Part shown: in pieces, positions 56,892-60,000 of the stretch | Numbering within the stretch: the first letter of the stretch is position 1 | How the letters are laid out: each line of letters begins with the position of its first letter | Assembly: GCF_008831285.2 (NCBI RefSeq) | Contig: NC_045138.2 | Coordinates: 25,393,934 to 25,453,933 of the forward strand | Direction of reading: 5' to 3' | From: Nymphaea colorata | Taxonomy: Eukaryota; Streptophyta; Magnoliopsida; Nymphaeales; Nymphaeaceae | DNA: 60,000 nt | Program-made: the position numbers and the translations under genes | The notes under the pieces: model-generated | Told to the model about the DNA's origin: nothing | Databases searched by the model: none | The model's input: only the letters and a program-made list of their open reading frames with translations

Positions 56892-59646
56892 CTTCCATTA
56901 GCGTGAAATTGTCAAGTGTTGTTGGATTTGGTCTGACATGCGAGTATAGGTATATACACTTCTTTGTTCCTCTTATGGCTGCCTTGTTAATTGTTATTTG
57001 TGGTTTTAGATTTGAAACTGCCGGTGACAATTGCCCAACATGCAACCACACAGGTCGAAAACATTTTTGTTGGTGGAACAAAGTGAGTGGTGCTTTGTGT
57101 TTCTTGACCTTCAATTATGTGTACTTCTAAGTTTCTAACACATACAACTTTTTTCTCAACTAGTATGTGTCAAGACCTATACAACGCTGGGGATACAAGA
57201 AGGATGGTAAGAAAGCTATGGTCTTATTAAAGCACAAAGTTCTAAAAAACTTGGTGCTTAGACGAACCAAGAAAGGGAGGTCTGCTGATCTTGTTCTGCC
57301 ACCAAGGACGGTGTGTTTGCTACATTAAATAGTTTGATTTGCTAAATATCAGTTGTAATATATGAATGTGAAATTGTTTGGAACCTTAAAGGCCAGGATA
57401 GGATATAACTGATCATTTTTCTTTTGTGTCTGACTTACCAATGATGAGTCATTCTGGCCCTGATAGAATGGGCCTATTGATTCTGGATGAGTTGGTACAG
57501 GATTAATCCTATTGAGAGGCTTGCAAATGGGTCATATCTGGTTTGAGGATTTTGCCTTTTCTATTGTACCATATCTGATTCTGGCTTAACATCTAATGCA
57601 TTTAAACCATTTTCTAGCTGACCCAATTTCAACCCTAAATTTAGACCCTATAGGAGCCCACCTGTTTGAGGCTTTAGTATTATGATCTTTTAACATCTGT
57701 ATGATACTGCTTATGGACAGAAGTGGGTTGTTGAGCTGTTAGTTGATGATGCATTATGCACATTCTGATATTTTCTAAGATTCCATGTGTTGGACTGTTT
57801 CTTTTACTAGGTTGTTTTGAGGCGGGATTATATGGATAACGTGGAGGAGGATTTCTATGAAGCTTTGTATACCCAAAGCCAGTCACAGTTCAGCAGGTGA
57901 GTTGCAAGTTATTTCATTGTTATAATGCTGCCTATAGCTATCAACATATTGAAAATTTTCTTGTCTTGAAGTATGAAGTGCAGATGACTCAAATGTATAT
58001 ACATATACATATATTATGTGTACGTGCATGGACAGACACAGATATATGGATGTTTATTTTAGAGTGTGTTGCATAAAGCAAAGCGAATTCAGGTATACCA
58101 AGGCTGGGTTTTGGTCTACCTTTTGGGATCGGCTTAGTATTGAGTTTGTATGAAGCTTTGGTGGAAGAAAGTGATACATTCTAATCTATGAATATGTGAA
58201 TATGGCTGATCAAATTTTGGTCAAATCAAGATTAGGAGGGAATGTGATCACAAACTACCTGTCTGCTTGTGTCAATGTGGGTCAAATTTAAAGATAGTTT
58301 CTGGATACTGACAAGGTGAAGGGAAAGATATGGTTGTGTTAAGAAATAGGGTATATGTATGCATATATTACTTATGTTTATATATGAACAATACATTTAT
58401 GGATATAGGTGAATATATGTGTTAATAATGTGTTATTGATAGGATATCTTAGTTAGGTTTTACGTTTTATTTTATTTTTATTTTTTTCTTTCTTCTTTTG
58501 TTCTAGCTGTTGGCTAGTCCCAACGACTCTTTTATGAGCCGTTGGAACTAGCCCAACAGCTAGTTAAGTCCATTCTTCCCTCTCTTCTCTTGTATAAATA
58601 TGTAAACTATTCCTTGTACAAAGTGAGCTGTGATGTACAACAATTCTTTATTCATTTGAATAAAGATTATATTTTTTAATTGGCCTTAGTGCCTATTTCT
58701 GCTGTATGTTCATTTAGTGACTGTTGCAGTCACATTTTTAGGTTGGGCATAGCAGAGTGTGCATGGCCTAAAATAAAATGTGATGGCTTCTCAGGGGTTT
58801 TTTGGTTGGGGGTGGGGGGGGGGGGGGGTGGGCAGGTGGTTAATGATCAATCACCTGCCTTGGGTGTGATAATTGAAAAAGAAAGTAGGTGAGATATCCT
58901 CAAGGAGATATTAGCTGGGAAAATTGGAATTCACTAGATGTTGTGATCCTCTAATTTGTGAAAATCAGAAGTTGGATACACGTTCTTCAAGACCCTAAGA
59001 TGACTAAATGGAAGTAGTTGGTCCAACTTGGCCAATAGATTGGCTATAAATTAATAAATAATATGTTTTTATGTGGAAATAAATACGGAAAAATATACAA
59101 GTATACAGAGAATCTACATGCATTTTATAGGTCAGAGGTTAGTCGGCTGGCTAATTGACTAGTCTGACTAACTTGTCACTAGTTTCAAACACAGGTCGAT
59201 CAATGACCGACTCAACTGACTGGTCTGGATTCCAGGTTTTATCCTGCTAAGGTTATCCTTAATGATTACATTAAGAAAATTACTGTATCATTATGAGGAC
59301 ATTAATATTAAGCATTGCCCTACACATTTTTGAACTGAAAAGCCTAGCCAACAGACAAGAGGCTGATGGTCATCCAGTCTATTATTCCTTTTCATCCATT
59401 TTCCTTTTTGCATTCTATAATTTTTTATAATTATTCTTGATATCTGTGACCCAATTTCAGTTTTAGATTTTTAGAATCTTTTGATTTGTTTTCTGGTGCT
59501 TTGTGAATGCCTTGTATGAAGGACTTATGATTCATTTTAACTGTTGTTTTTTTTTTTTTTTTACTTTGGTTTGCAGATATGTTGCAAAAGGAACTGTTAT
59601 GAACAATTATGCTCATATCTTTGACCTACTTGTACGATTGCGACAG
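53566..59646 (+). CDS. RAD16: RAD16-type SNF2 helicase, 5' part (runs off the window)
   Basis: Exons are 53566 to about 53698, 54069-55055, 55864-55986, 56076-56149, 57010-57082, 57164-57310, 57811-57896 and 59577-59646, continuing beyond the window. From exon 2 onward the junctions are in phase. Helicase motifs are [17 protein letters not shown] (Walker A), [20 protein letters not shown] (DEAH, split by an intron) and [19 protein letters not shown] Cys-rich insert (CKDCDC ... CPTC ... HFCWWNK) and [10 protein letters not shown] follow, as in yeast Rad16 and its plant homologues. The RING finger and helicase C-terminal half should lie downstream. Rad16 acts in global-genome nucleotide excision repair. 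The N-terminus is acidic ([12 protein letters not shown]). An in-frame ATG at 53290 is an alternative start. The exon 1/2 junction is unresolved, because the best donor (GAAG|GTAGAG) does not match the phase of exon 2. Confidence 0.85.
56852..56890. repeat. TA microsatellite
   Basis: About 39 bp of (AT)n in an intron of the RAD16-type gene. Confidence 0.98.
58430..58760. mobile_element. Possible solo LTR in a RAD16 intron
   Basis: The stretch begins near 'tgttattgatagg', has an inverted repeat at 58505-58566, a TATA-like 'tataaatatg' at about 58594, and 'aataaag' at about 58660. This layout resembles a Copia LTR (promoter then polyadenylation signal). Ends and target duplication were not defined. 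Confidence 0.3.
58505..58566. repeat. 28-bp stem inverted repeat
   Basis: The left arm CTAGCTGTTGG...CAACGACTC pairs with the right arm GAGCCGTTGG...CCAACAGCTAG around a 6-base loop (ttttat), with one gap and two mismatches. Confidence 0.85.
58808..58838 (+). repeat. Guanine run
   Basis: A near-continuous G tract (about 28 G in 31 bases) in an intron of the RAD16-type gene. It could form a quadruplex on the coding strand or could be an assembly-sensitive homopolymer. Confidence 0.9.
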
Positions 59647-59694
59647 GTAATGCATGAAAACAAGTGAGAGAATAAGCACAAGACCTATGTCACA

Positions 59695-59960
59695 TAGGTA
59701 CGGGTACGGGTGCGGGTACAAACCATTTTTAAAAAACTTGGGTGCGGAGGTACGGCCGTACACTCACATGCACATATACATATATATGTCAAAAAATTTC
59801 AAACAGAATAACATATTCGCACATATATATATATCAAAAAATTACAAACAGAATAACATATTCAAAAATTACAACAAGACTGATTGATTCTCATTCTCCT
59901 CAGTCGCATAATTAACATACAAAATACATCAACTTTTTTGTTTCTCATTCTCTTCAGTTG
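59695..59960. repeat. Dispersed repeat remnant with GGGTACGGGTGCGGG words
   Basis: Tandem 'acgggtacgggtgcgggta' words at 59700-59720 and a duplicated 'caaacagaataacatattc' at about 59801 and 59845. No coding frame. It lies in the intron after the last visible RAD16 exon. Confidence 0.5.
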
Positions 59961-60000
59961 CATCATCAAGATTAGAAGGAACAACAGGTTCTGTAAGGTC

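Overview
The window is nuclear DNA of a flowering plant. The evidence is short exons with GT-AG introns, long AT-rich spacers with CT/TA microsatellites, plant-type genes (a type-B-like response regulator with a GARP domain, secreted glycine-rich proteins, a PPR pseudogene) and Copia and MITE-like repeats. I cannot place the species. There is nothing bacterial, organellar or CRISPR-like.

Layout. 1-9.6 kb is a segmental duplication (about 53-3588 and 5973-9596). Between the copies lie a short glycine-rich ORF, a fold-back element with long inverted arms and a near-perfect 105-bp palindrome that ends about 30 bp from the second copy. An inserted MITE with an 8-bp target duplication sits in copy 2. 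9.6-14.8 kb is gene-poor and holds a decayed Copia gag. 14.9-19.1 kb (minus) is a six-exon response-regulator gene. Its receiver has lost the phospho-accepting Asp, and its N-terminus is a 63-bp coding minisatellite. 20-38.9 kb is a glycine-rich protein cluster. It has three minus-strand members (one broken, two intact) of which two lie in a 3-kb tandem duplication, and two large plus-strand members in a separate ~4-kb tandem duplication. The two groups are head to head across an AT-rich spacer with a ~190-bp TA tract.

39.2-44.4 kb (minus) is a nine-exon gene for a ~307-aa protein I do not recognise. It is divergent from a small plus-strand gene at 45.4-46.5 kb, also unrecognised, and the two share a short intergenic region. 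48.6-49.3 kb (minus) holds a PPR pseudogene. 50.3-51.9 kb (plus) is an intact, intronless UTP15 gene (U3 snoRNP / small-subunit processome). 53.6 kb to the window end is the 5' part of a RAD16-type SNF2 helicase gene, with one likely GC-AG intron that splits the DEAH-box codons.

The genes do not form a pathway. UTP15 and RAD16 are single-copy housekeeping genes, the glycine-rich cluster is a locally expanding cell-wall type family, and the response-regulator-like gene appears to be a diverged pseudo-receiver transcription factor. Splice sites were assigned by eye from reading-frame continuity and GT/AG dinucleotides; no transcript data were available.
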